A stretch of 64,000 bases of DNA from assembly GCF_026163685.1 (NCBI RefSeq), contig NZ_JAOXSR010000010.1, positions 80,663 through 144,662 of the forward strand, given 5' to 3'. The notes under the pieces were generated by a model. The model was not told the DNA's origin. It searched no databases and was given only the letters and a program-made list of their open reading frames with translations. Numbering within the stretch: the first letter of the stretch is position 1; every line of letters begins with the position of its first letter. Made by a program: the position numbers and the translations under genes. This document shows positions 17,595 to 24,897 of this stretch, piece after piece. This DNA comes from Oerskovia flava. Its GTDB lineage: Bacteria; Actinomycetota; Actinomycetes; Actinomycetales; Cellulomonadaceae.

Positions 17595-18299
17595 TCACCC
17601 TCGGGCGGTCGACGCGCTGATCGCGGCGACCGCGCTCGCGGCGGCGACGGCGGCGGCCGTCCTGGCGACCGCCGAGGAGACCGCCTCGGGTCCCCACTGC
17701 CCGCGCTCGATCTCCTTGGCGCGGGTCACGGTCACCGAGTGCCAGGGCAGGGGCGGGCGGAGCGAGGGCATCGCACCGCTGGCCGAGAGCAGCCCGATGA
17801 TCGCGGCGGTGCGCGGGTCGGGCGCCTCGCCGTCCTCGAGCACCCGACGGATCCTGGCCCGCAGCTCGGTCTCGTGCTGCTCGTCGGCCGCCGGGAACCG
17901 CGTGCTGCGGAAGATGCCGAGCACCCGCCTCTCCTCGCGTCGCAGCAGCCCGCGCTCGGTGAGCCGCTGGACCACCACCCGCCACAGGTCGGCGCCGATC
18001 GCGACGAGCAGCGGCTGCACACGCTGGGTCTTCTCGGCGATCGTGTCGTACGCCGCCTGCAGGAGCGGGTCGGGCAGCGGGCCGTCGCCGGCCGGTAGGA
18101 CGCGGGGGCCGTTCAGGATCCCGGAGTCGTCGGTCTGCACCCGGCCGAGCAGCGCGAGCTCGGTGAGCACCGCGCCGCCCAGCGTGTAGTAGAGGGTGCC
18201 GGCCCCCTGGACGGACGCTCCGTCGTCGTCCGTGAGGAGCAGCATGAGGTCGTCGACGATCAGCAGGTCGGTCGAGTCGGGCGCCGTCTCGCGGGTCAT
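17595..18299 (-). CDS. GPP34 (Golgi phosphoprotein 3-like) family protein
   Basis: 234 residues. LLIVDDLMLLLTDDDGASVQ and GTLYYTLGGAVLTELALLGRV are the GPP34 N-terminal signature, and LRREERRVLGIFRSTRFP and PRTAAIIGLLSASG are also characteristic. In eukaryotes GOLPH3 binds PI4P. The actinobacterial versions are soluble all-helical proteins of unknown role, sometimes linked to membrane lipids. Its ATG overlaps the stop of the ABC permease gene (ATGA), so it is translationally coupled to the exporter. The Ala-rich C-terminal tail may contact membrane. Confidence 0.88.
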   Translation of the reverse strand: MTRETAPDSTDLLIVDDLMLLLTDDDGASVQGAGTLYYTLGGAVLTELALLGRVQTDDSGILNGPRVLPAGDGPLPDPLLQAAYDTIAEKTQRVQPLLVAIGADLWRVVVQRLTERGLLRREERRVLGIFRSTRFPAADEQHETELRARIRRVLEDGEAPDPRTAAIIGLLSASGAMPSLRPPLPWHSVTVTRAKEIERGQWGPEAVSSAVARTAAAVAAASAVAAISASTARG

Positions 18300-19015
18300 C
18301 GCCGGGGCTCCCACCGGAACATGTTCGCGGCGAGCGCGACCGCGACCACGACCCACGCGAGGGTCGGCGCCAGCAGGAACAGCGAGTCGGTCAACGCGAC
18401 CCCACCGTCCCAGGCGTTGACGACCAGCTCGGTCGCGGCCCCGCCGGGCAGCAGGCGCTTGAGCAGCGTGAGGCTCTCGGTCCCGGTGATCGCGACCCAG
18501 TTCACGACGGCGATGATCCCCAGGCTCAGGGGCAGCGTGGTGACCTGCGCGTGCTCGGGCGAGCGCGTCACACCGGCCGTGGCCATGCCGAGGGCGAGCA
18601 TCATGACGAACGACGCGAGGATCGCCACCACGAGGAGCGCGATGTCCGCGGGCCGCTCGCTGATGACCGCGAACACCACCAGGATCACCGAGACCTGGAC
18701 GAGCGAGATCGCCGAGACCGGGAGCATCTGCCCGGAGAGGATGGACGCGTCACCGGCCGCGGTGGACCGCAACCGCTTGAGGAACAGGTCCTGCCGGCGG
18801 GCGGCCAGCGTGGTCACGGTCGTGGCGTAGAGGCTGAACGCGCCGATGGTGAAGGCGATCACCGCGGCGATGTACCCGAGACTGCCGATCCGCTCGAACG
18901 TGTCGCGGTAGTGGACGAAGAAGGCGCTGGCCGCCGCGGGCATGAAGAGGCTGGCGATCAGGACGGCCCGGTTGCGGAAGATCTGGATGAGCTCGCTGTG
19001 CGCGATGGGAAGCAT
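18296..19015 (-). CDS. ABC-2 type transporter permease
   Basis: 239 residues with six membrane helices in the ABC-2 layout. An N-terminal amphipathic stretch (AHSELIQIFRNRAVLIASLF) leads to helices around YIAAVIAFTIGAFSLYA, SAISLVQVSVILVVFAVI, IALLVVAILASFVMMLAL, TTLPLSLGIIAVVNWVAI and FLLAPTLAWVVVAVALAAN. RRQDLFLKRLRSTAAG is the coupling segment seen in drug/lipid exporters. It pairs with the ATPase at 19040-19954, 24 bp upstream, and with the coupled GPP34 gene. The divergent DesK/DesR-like pair probably controls it. Confidence 0.9.
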   Translation of the reverse strand: MLPIAHSELIQIFRNRAVLIASLFMPAAASAFFVHYRDTFERIGSLGYIAAVIAFTIGAFSLYATTVTTLAARRQDLFLKRLRSTAAGDASILSGQMLPVSAISLVQVSVILVVFAVISERPADIALLVVAILASFVMMLALGMATAGVTRSPEHAQVTTLPLSLGIIAVVNWVAITGTESLTLLKRLLPGGAATELVVNAWDGGVALTDSLFLLAPTLAWVVVAVALAANMFRWEPRR

Positions 19016-19039
19016 GGGGGTTTCCTCCTCGAGGGATTG

Positions 19040-19954
19040 TCAGGACGCGGTCTGGCCCGCGCCGATGGCGCGGAAGACGTCGTCCAGCCGGGTCGGGGCG
19101 GCCTGCAGGCCCTGCAGCTCGACGGTGTGGTCGTGCGCCCAGTCGAGCAGCGTCTTGAGGTCCTCCTGCAGGGTGAAGGTCTCGATGGCGTACGAGCGGT
19201 CGGCGAGTGGCGCGGACTGCAGCGGCGGCGCCGGGGCGTCGCGCGGCAGGGAGAACTGGATCGACGCGGGCAGGGTCCTGGTCAGGTCGGACACGGTGCC
19301 CTGGTGGACGAACGCGCCGTCGTGCATCAGTCCGATGCGGTCGGCACGCTGCTGCGCCTCCTCCAGGTAGTGGGTCGTCAGCACGATGGTGGAGCCGTCC
19401 TGCAGGAGCTGCTGGACGGCGTCCCAGAGGGCGTCGCGGGACGCGATGTCGAGCCCGGTGGTGGGTTCGTCGAGGACGATCAGCTCGGGACGCCCGTAGA
19501 CGGCGGTCGCGAAGTCGAGCCGACGCTTCTCGCCCCCGGAGAGCTGGGACACCCGGGTGTCGGCCTTGCGCGTCAGGTCGACGATGCCGAGCACCCGGTC
19601 GACCGTGTCCTCGCGGCCGGAGAGCCGGCCGACGAGCCGGACCGACTCGGCGACGGTGAGGTCGGGCGAGAACCCGCTCTCCTGGAGCATGATCCCCATC
19701 CGCGGGCGCACGGCGCCGCGGTCGGTCGGGCTCTTGCCGAAGACGCGCACGTCGCCCGAGGACGCCTTGCGGTGCCCTTCGATGACCTCGAGCGTCGAGG
19801 TCTTGCCGGACCCGTTGGTCCCGAGGAGCGCGTAGAGCTCGCCTTGCTCGACATGGAACGACAGGTCCTTGACGGCGTGGAAGTCGCCGTAGGAGAGGTT
19901 GAGGGTGTCGACGTCGATGACGGTGGAGGTGGAGATGGCTGGTCTGGTGGACAT
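19040..19954 (-). CDS. ABC transporter ATP-binding protein (ABC-2 exporter)
   Basis: 304 residues. LYALLGTNGSGKTSTLEVIEG contains Walker A GTNGSGKTS; signature QLSGGEKRRLDFA; Walker B ELIVLDEPTTGLD; H-loop VLTTHYLEEAQ. It is a single-cassette exporter ATPase of the DrrA/CcmA class with a C-terminal regulatory region. The ATG at 19954 is used, although the GGAGG lies almost directly against it. The open frame to 20038 reaches the promoter of the divergent kinase. It forms a three-gene operon with the permease and GPP34 protein. Substrate unknown. Confidence 0.9.
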   Translation of the reverse strand: MSTRPAISTSTVIDVDTLNLSYGDFHAVKDLSFHVEQGELYALLGTNGSGKTSTLEVIEGHRKASSGDVRVFGKSPTDRGAVRPRMGIMLQESGFSPDLTVAESVRLVGRLSGREDTVDRVLGIVDLTRKADTRVSQLSGGEKRRLDFATAVYGRPELIVLDEPTTGLDIASRDALWDAVQQLLQDGSTIVLTTHYLEEAQQRADRIGLMHDGAFVHQGTVSDLTRTLPASIQFSLPRDAPAPPLQSAPLADRSYAIETFTLQEDLKTLLDWAHDHTVELQGLQAAPTRLDDVFRAIGAGQTAS

Positions 19955-20104
19955 GCCTCCATCGAACGGGTTTCCGCCCCGCGCGCCCAGTGAGGTGGCG
20001 TCACCGGCTGGGTGTGACGTTCCTGCGCCGGTACCCATGACACAGCGTCACTCGCGGCCGCACCGACCGGGCCCGATACTGGGGAACGACACCGTCCCCT
20101 CCCG

Positions 20105-20110
20105 TAGGCT
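20105..20110 (+). promoter_or_regulatory. Probable -10 element (TAGGCT) of the sensor kinase gene
   Basis: TAGGCT ends 5 bases before the ATG at 20116 and no ribosome site is present, suggesting a leaderless message. The same hexamer occurs before orn (46695-46700). No clear -35. Confidence 0.35.
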
Positions 20111-20115
20111 CACCC

Positions 20116-21297
20116 ATGGAATCTCGTCCAGACCGCCCGGAGCCTTCGCCGCGGCAGTTCCGCACCATCAACCTCTCGATGATCCTGCCGCTGATCGCCG
20201 CGGTCGGTGTGCTCCTCATCGCGCGACAGGCGCAGACGTGGCTGGATGCCGCCGTGCTGGGGCTGGGTCTCGCGGCAGCGCTGCTCGCGTTCGAGCGGTG
20301 GACGGCCGGCGAGCTGGAGCGCGTCGCGATCCCCTGCCTGGTCGTGGCCGCCGCGGTCTGGCCCTACGGTGCGCTCGTCGTCGACGGCGAGAACCAGTCC
20401 GCGTACTACTCCCTCGGCATCGTCGCGTCGCTCACGGTCCCCCAGCTGCCGCGACGACGAGCCGCCGTCGCGGTCGTGGTGACCGCGTACGTGGCCGCGG
20501 TCGGCGCGGTGGCTCTGGCCACCACCCCCGACGCCGGGACGAGCCAGCTGATCTCCGACATCATCATCCCGACCGGCTTCACCGCTGTCGTGATCAGCCT
20601 GCGGTTCCCCAACAAGCACTTCTACGACGTGGTGGAGCAGCTCGAGGAGTCGCGGGAGCGCGAGGCCGAGCTGGCGGTCGTCCGTGAGCGGGTGCGCTTC
20701 GCCAGCGACCTGCACGACATCCAGGGACACACCCTGCACGTGGTGAAGCTGAAGATCGCCCTGGCACAGAAGCTGCTCCGCACCGACACCGACCGCGTCG
20801 AGCAGGAGCTGCGAGAAATGTACGCCCTGGTCGGCGACACGATCGCGCAGACCAAGGAGCTCGCGTACGGGCAGCGCACGCTCAACCTCTCCGCAGAGCT
20901 GGAGAACGCGAGAAACCTGCTGGAGGCGGCGGGCATCCACGTCGTCGTCGACCGGCGCGACGAGCTCGGCGGGCGTTCCGTCGGCATGCTGGCGCAGGTG
21001 CTGCGCGAGACGACGACCAACATCCTGCGGCACTCGCGCGCGACGCACGTCCGCATCACGCTCACCGGGAACGGGATCACGGTCGTCAACGACGGCACGG
21101 GCCGCGACGATCTGCCGGAGCTCCGCGGGCTCGCGGCCCTCGCACGCCGGGTCTCGGACGAGGGGGGCGAGCTCACCGTCCGGCTGGAGCACGGGCGATT
21201 CCTCACGGCGGCGCAGTTCACGCCGGAGTCGCCCGACAGATCGACGACGGCCGCGACACCGCTGCCCAGCGCGACCACGACGGAGGCGGAGCGATGA
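20116..21297 (+). CDS. Sensor histidine kinase, HisKA_3 (DesK/NarX-like)
   Basis: 393 residues. Four to six hydrophobic helices fill residues 20-165 with very short loops, so it senses within the membrane, as DesK does. The phospho-acceptor motif is FASDLHDIQGHTLHVVK with His200. A shortened HATPase follows (LRETTTNILRHSRATHVRI as N-box; TVVNDGTGRDD). The stop overlaps the start of the response regulator. Divergent from the ABC-2 exporter operon, it likely reports membrane state or a membrane-active compound and switches on that exporter; this is inference from position. Confidence 0.92.
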   Translation: MESRPDRPEPSPRQFRTINLSMILPLIAAVGVLLIARQAQTWLDAAVLGLGLAAALLAFERWTAGELERVAIPCLVVAAAVWPYGALVVDGENQSAYYSLGIVASLTVPQLPRRRAAVAVVVTAYVAAVGAVALATTPDAGTSQLISDIIIPTGFTAVVISLRFPNKHFYDVVEQLEESREREAELAVVRERVRFASDLHDIQGHTLHVVKLKIALAQKLLRTDTDRVEQELREMYALVGDTIAQTKELAYGQRTLNLSAELENARNLLEAAGIHVVVDRRDELGGRSVGMLAQVLRETTTNILRHSRATHVRITLTGNGITVVNDGTGRDDLPELRGLAALARRVSDEGGELTVRLEHGRFLTAAQFTPESPDRSTTAATPLPSATTTEAER

Positions 21298-21896
21298 CGA
21301 CCGTGGTGCTGGCCGACGACGAGGCGCTGCTCCGCAAGGCGCTCGCCTCCCTGCTCCCCCTGGAGGGGGACATCACGGTGCTGGCAGAAGCCGTCGACGG
21401 AGCAGAGGCGGTCAGCGCCACGCTCACCCACCGACCGGACGTCCTGGTCGTCGACCTGGAGATGCCCGGCGTCGACGGCCTCGAGGCCCTCGCCGAGATC
21501 CGCCGGGAGCTCCCGGACCAGGTGGTCCTCATGCTCACCCGTCACGCCCGGCCGGGTGTCCTGCGCAGCGCCCTGCGTCTGGGCGTCCAGGGCTTTGCGA
21601 GCAAGTCCGCCGAGCCGAGCCACCTCGCCGCGGTCATCGCCACGCTGCACGGCGGCGGCCGGTGGATCGACCAGGACGTCTCCGCCGCAGCGATCGTCGA
21701 CGACTCCCCGCTGACCGATCGCGAGATCGACGTGCTCCGTGTGACCGGCGCAGGGTATTCGGTCGCTGAGATCGCGTCCCAGCTGCACCTGGCTCCTGGC
21801 ACGGTGCGCAACTACCTGTCGAGCGCCATGCAGAAGACGCAGACCAGCACCCGGCACGCAGCCGCCCGCTACGCGCGGGAGCACGACTGGCTGTAG
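21294..21896 (+). CDS. NarL/FixJ-family response regulator (DesR-like)
   Basis: 200 residues. Receiver domain: acidic pair LADDE near the N-terminus, phosphorylated Asp54 in VLVVDLEMPGVDG, and the conserved lysine in FASKSAEPS. The C-terminal LuxR-type HTH is LTDREIDVLRVTGAGYSVAE, then IASQLHLAPGTVRNYLSSAM. It starts on an ATG overlapping the kinase stop, so kinase and regulator are made together. Its likely DNA target is the exporter operon across the divergent promoter at 19955-20115. Confidence 0.93.
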   Translation: MTTVVLADDEALLRKALASLLPLEGDITVLAEAVDGAEAVSATLTHRPDVLVVDLEMPGVDGLEALAEIRRELPDQVVLMLTRHARPGVLRSALRLGVQGFASKSAEPSHLAAVIATLHGGGRWIDQDVSAAAIVDDSPLTDREIDVLRVTGAGYSVAEIASQLHLAPGTVRNYLSSAMQKTQTSTRHAAARYAREHDWL

Positions 21897-21930
21897 CCCC
21901 TCAGGGGCAGGAGCGGGCCCCCTCGGCACC

Positions 21931-22044
21931 GGGTGGGATGTCGAGCAGGCGGCGACCATGCGCACCGACGCCGGGTTCGCCGAGGTCGAGGAGAAGGTGG
22001 TGGCGGAGGACCCGTTCAACGCGTTCGTCGTCGCCCGACCCTGA
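21931..22044 (+). pseudogene. C-terminal scrap resembling a class I methyltransferase
   Basis: In the frame ending at the TGA of 22042-22044, the translation is GWDVEQAATMRTDAGFAEVE followed by EKVVAEDPFNAFVVARP. The RxAGFxxVE..DPFNxFYVAxP pattern is common at the end of SAM-dependent methyltransferases. There is no start codon, ribosome site or upstream catalytic core, so it is a leftover fragment. The match is weak and short. Confidence 0.35.
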
Positions 22045-22060
22045 CCCGACACCCCCCACG

Positions 22061-22113
22061 ACATGACAAGCGTGCTTGACACCGACTCCTGGTGTCAAGC
22101 ACGCTTGTCATGT
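22061..22113. promoter_or_regulatory. 23-bp perfect inverted repeat upstream of the XRE regulator
   Basis: Arms 22061-22083 and 22091-22113 are perfectly complementary around a 7-nt loop. Each arm contains its own palindrome, CAAGCGTGCTTG (22067-22078) and CAAGCACGCTTG (22096-22107), whose centres are 29 bp apart. TTGACA occurs on both strands within it. It lies 29 bp before the XRE gene start. I read it as a double operator; an RNA hairpin is also possible, but no U-run follows. Confidence 0.6.
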
Positions 22114-22142
22114 CACGTCCGCACGACCACACGAGGAATCCC

Positions 22143-22334
22143 ATGAGGAACGACGTCCGCGAGCTCCGGCTGGAGGCAGGTCTGTCCCAGCGCGAGCTGG
22201 CGAGCGCCCTGGGTGTCTCGCGGCAGACGGTCAACTCCATCGAGACCGGCCGCTACGACCCCTCGCTGACCCTGGCGATCACGATCGCCCACCACTTCCA
22301 CCGCGCCGTCGAGGAGATCTTCCATGTCGACTGA
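22143..22334 (+). CDS. Small XRE-family HTH transcriptional regulator
   Basis: 63 residues, essentially only the HTH: VRELRLEAGLSQRELASALG, VSRQTVNSIETGRYDPSLTL, then AITIAHHFHRAVEEIFHVD. This is the compact YozG-like class usually found in front of a membrane protein, as here. The ATG at 22143 has GAGGAA upstream. The longer frame from 22092 would begin inside the inverted repeat. It probably binds the 22061-22113 palindromes and autoregulates the two-gene unit. Confidence 0.92.
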   Translation: MRNDVRELRLEAGLSQRELASALGVSRQTVNSIETGRYDPSLTLAITIAHHFHRAVEEIFHVD

Positions 22335-22752
22335 CCAGTACTCCACCACGCAGAAGGCGCTCAGCCTCGCGATCCTGCTCGTGACGCTGTCGGCGCTGAC
22401 CGTCACCGGCCTGCTGCTCCGCGAGCACGGCCCCGGGAACATGGGCACGGGGTTCCTGCAGGGTGCGGCGGTCGGCGCGCTCGGCGTCTGCGTCGTCGCG
22501 TGGCGCGTCGGCCGCAGGCCGGACAGCACGACGACGTTCGAGCGGGCGTGGACCCGGACCGGGGACGAACGTGACGACGCGGTCCTCACCCGCGCCCTGG
22601 CCGTGCTCGGGCTGGCCTCCGTGCCGCTCACGTGCGCGACGGTCGTCGCCCTCGGCTTCGGGGCACCCGTCGAGGTCGTCGTCGGGCTGCTCCTTCTCGC
22701 CGAGATCACGGTCGGCACCGTCGCCTTCGTCGTGATCAGCAGGCGTTCCTGA
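22324..22752 (+). CDS. Membrane protein co-transcribed with the XRE regulator
   Basis: 142 residues, overlapping the regulator gene by 11 bp. Four hydrophobic helices: LSLAILLVTLSALTVTGLLL, FLQGAAVGALGVCVVAW, ALAVLGLASVPLTCATVVALG and VEVVVGLLLLAEITVGTVAFV. A cytoplasmic loop holds WTRTGDERDDAVLTRALA. Membrane proteins of this size and placement (DUF2178-like) are common partners of small XRE regulators, but no activity is known. Family assignment tentative. Confidence 0.8.
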   Translation: MSTDQYSTTQKALSLAILLVTLSALTVTGLLLREHGPGNMGTGFLQGAAVGALGVCVVAWRVGRRPDSTTTFERAWTRTGDERDDAVLTRALAVLGLASVPLTCATVVALGFGAPVEVVVGLLLLAEITVGTVAFVVISRRS

Positions 22753-22788
22753 CCGACCGGAACGCTCGCGTGTCCGACGCGGTGAGCG

Positions 22789-23247
22789 TCACGGACGTCC
22801 GGTCCCGCAGGTGGCGGTCAGCAGGTCGCGGTCGGCCTGGCGGGTCAGCAGTCGCCGGGCCTCGTCGAGGCCGACCCACCGGGCGTCGTCGACCTCCCGG
22901 CCGGGCGTGAACCCGAGGTCGTCGACGACGCTCATGCGCCAGTAGTGCACGTGCTTGGGCCGGTCGGTCTCGTCGTGGTACGTGACACGGGCGAGGTGCT
23001 CGCCGAGCGCGCACCGCAGCGCGGTCTCCTCCTCGACCTCGCGCACCGCGGTCGCGGAGAGCTCCTCGCCGGGGTCGACCTTTCCCTTCGGGAAGGACCA
23101 GTCGTCGTACTTGGGCCGGTGGATGATCATGACCTCGGTGCCCGACGGCGTCGCTCGGGTCACGATCCCGCCGGCGGCCAAGACCCCGGCAGCGGGGTCA
23201 GCAGGTGGTGCGCTCTGCGCGGTCCGATCGCTCGTGCGGGCGCTCAT
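22789..23247 (-). CDS. NUDIX hydrolase (MutT-like)
   Basis: 152 residues. The Nudix box is GKVDPGEELSATAVREVEEE followed within the box by T; it corresponds to GX5EX7REUXEEXGU with the terminal GU replaced by TA. IIHRPKYDDWSFPKGKVD and YWRMSVVDD are typical of the diadenosine-polyphosphate or (p)ppNDP-hydrolysing MutT1-like group. Its ATG overlaps the cobO stop (ATGA). Likely substrate class is nucleoside diphosphate-linked compounds; the specific one is not deducible. Last gene of the minus-strand importer operon. Confidence 0.88.
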   Translation of the reverse strand: MSARTSDRTAQSAPPADPAAGVLAAGGIVTRATPSGTEVMIIHRPKYDDWSFPKGKVDPGEELSATAVREVEEETALRCALGEHLARVTYHDETDRPKHVHYWRMSVVDDLGFTPGREVDDARWVGLDEARRLLTRQADRDLLTATCGTGRP

Positions 23248-23765
23248 GGTGCGAGGATCCCTCTCTTGCCGTCGTGCTTGACGAGCTCGAACCGGGTGAC
23301 GGTGTCCGCGAGGTCGACGAGCTCGTCGGGCGCCGTGCGGCCGGTGATGACGACGCTGGTGCCGGGGGCGCGCGAGCGCAGGGTGGCCACGACGTCGTCG
23401 AGGTCGAGCCAGCCGCCGTCGAGCGCGTGCGTGAGCTCGTCGAGGACGAGCAGGCTCGGGCCCGGTCGCCCGAGCACGTCGCGTGCGCGGTCCCACGCGT
23501 CGGCCGCCACCTGCGCGGTGTCGAGACCGCCCCAGGTCAGGTCCGGGGAGAGCACCGGCCAGTCGATCCCGAGGTCGGCCGCGCGCGAGATCTCCGCCGC
23601 GTTCCAGGCGCCGCCCTTGAGGAACTGGACGACCGTCGTCGGCCAGCCCGAGCCGCGGGCGCGGACCGCGTACCCGACGGCGGCGGCGGACTTGCCCCAG
23701 CCCTCACCGCAGAACAGCATGACGATCCCGTTCGCCGGCCTCGGCCGGGCGCTCCTGCCCACCAT
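23244..23765 (-). CDS. cobO: Cob(I)yrinic acid a,c-diamide adenosyltransferase (CobO/BtuR/CobA family)
   Basis: 173 residues. P-loop MLFCGEGWGKSAAAVGYAVR is the CobA/CobO type (GxGxGKS, here GEGWGKS). TVVQFLKGGAWNAAE is the corrinoid-binding FLKG motif, and LLVLDELTHALDGGWLD is Walker B. It transfers the adenosyl group of ATP to cob(I)alamin. The ATG at 23765 has GAGGAAGGA upstream and lies inside the 3' end of the ABC ATPase gene (62-bp overlap), so the ATPase and cobO are translated from one message. No other cobalamin genes or B12 riboswitch are seen nearby. Confidence 0.88.
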   Translation of the reverse strand: MVGRSARPRPANGIVMLFCGEGWGKSAAAVGYAVRARGSGWPTTVVQFLKGGAWNAAEISRAADLGIDWPVLSPDLTWGGLDTAQVAADAWDRARDVLGRPGPSLLVLDELTHALDGGWLDLDDVVATLRSRAPGTSVVITGRTAPDELVDLADTVTRFELVKHDGKRGILAP

Positions 23766-24897
23766 CGCTGGTCCTTCCTCGCACGGTCGCGCGAGGTCGG
23801 GCGCCGAAGACCAGCACCCCGTCCGGGTCGATGTCGACCCGCGCGGCCTCGCCGCGCTCGAGCCTACGGTCGCTCGCGAGGACCAGAGAACCGGCGTCCC
23901 CGAGGGACAGCCGCACGCGGTACGTCCACCCCTCGAAGACGCACGCGGTGACGGTCCCCGCGACGGCGGCGTCCGCCCCGCCGAGCCGCACGGCGTCGGG
24001 GTGCACGTAGGCGCGGGCCGCGTCACCCGGTGCACCGGTCGTGGCGTCCTGCCCGCAGTCCCGCCCGACGAGCGTGCGACCCCCTGCGCTCCCCCGCGCC
24101 GTGCCGTCGGCGACCGCGTGGGCGTCGTCGAGCACGAGGACCGACGAGAAGCCCGCGAGGTTCGCGGTCCAGCCCGAGCGGGGCCGCGCGAAGATGCCGT
24201 GCGGGGTGTCGAGCTGCACGACCCTGCCCTGGTGCAGGACGAGGATGCGGTCGGCGAGCGCGAGCGCCTCGCTGACGTCGTGGGTCACGTACAGCGCGGT
24301 GGTGCCCAGACCGGCCAGGAGCACCGACAGCTCCTCGCGCATGGTCGCGCGCAGCTGCACGTCGAGGTTGGACAGCGGCTCGTCGAGAAGCAGCAGGTCG
24401 GGTGACGTGGCCAGGGCGCGGGCGATCGCGACCCGCTGCTGCTGGCCGCCCGAGATCTCCGCGGGCAGCCGGTCCTCGAGCCCGCCGAGGCGCAGGAACT
24501 CCACGAGGTGGTCGACGCGCGCGGTCCGTTCGCGCTCGGGCACCCGGTGGGCGCCGAACCTCAGGCCGTACCCGACGATGTCCCGCACCCGCAGGTGAGG
24601 CCACAGCGCGTAGTCCTGGAAGACCATGTTGACGCCGCGGCGCTCGGGCGCGACGACGTGACCCGGGCGGGACAGCACCCGGTCGCCGAGGCGCACCTGC
24701 CCGGCGTCGGGCATCTCGAGACCCGCGACGAGCCGCAGGAGCGTCGACTTGCCGCAGCCCGAGGGTCCCAGCACGCACAGCGTGCTGCCGGGCTCGATCG
24801 AGACCGAGACGTCGTCGAGCGCGGGCACGTCGCCGCCGTAGGACTTGGTGAGGGAGTCGACGTCGACCGGGACGCCGACGTCGGTGGGGCTCGTCAT
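23704..24897 (-). CDS. Ferric-type ABC importer ATP-binding protein (FbpC-like)
   Basis: 397 residues. Walker A GPSGCGKST, Q-loop VFQDYALWPHL, signature ISGGQQQRVAIARAL, Walker B LLLLDEPLSNLD, H-loop LYVTHDVSEAL. A C-terminal TOBE domain (VFEGWTYRVRLSLGDAGSLV) is typical of Fbp/Pot/MalK-class ATPases. The ATG overlaps the permease stop (ATGA) and the gene's end overlaps cobO by 62 bp. Together with the fused permease and the lipoprotein it forms a complete importer for ferric iron, an iron chelate or a related oxyanion/polyamine-like solute. Confidence 0.92.
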   Translation of the reverse strand: MTSPTDVGVPVDVDSLTKSYGGDVPALDDVSVSIEPGSTLCVLGPSGCGKSTLLRLVAGLEMPDAGQVRLGDRVLSRPGHVVAPERRGVNMVFQDYALWPHLRVRDIVGYGLRFGAHRVPERERTARVDHLVEFLRLGGLEDRLPAEISGGQQQRVAIARALATSPDLLLLDEPLSNLDVQLRATMREELSVLLAGLGTTALYVTHDVSEALALADRILVLHQGRVVQLDTPHGIFARPRSGWTANLAGFSSVLVLDDAHAVADGTARGSAGGRTLVGRDCGQDATTGAPGDAARAYVHPDAVRLGGADAAVAGTVTACVFEGWTYRVRLSLGDAGSLVLASDRRLERGEAARVDIDPDGVLVFGARPRATVRGRTSDGGQERPAEAGERDRHAVLR

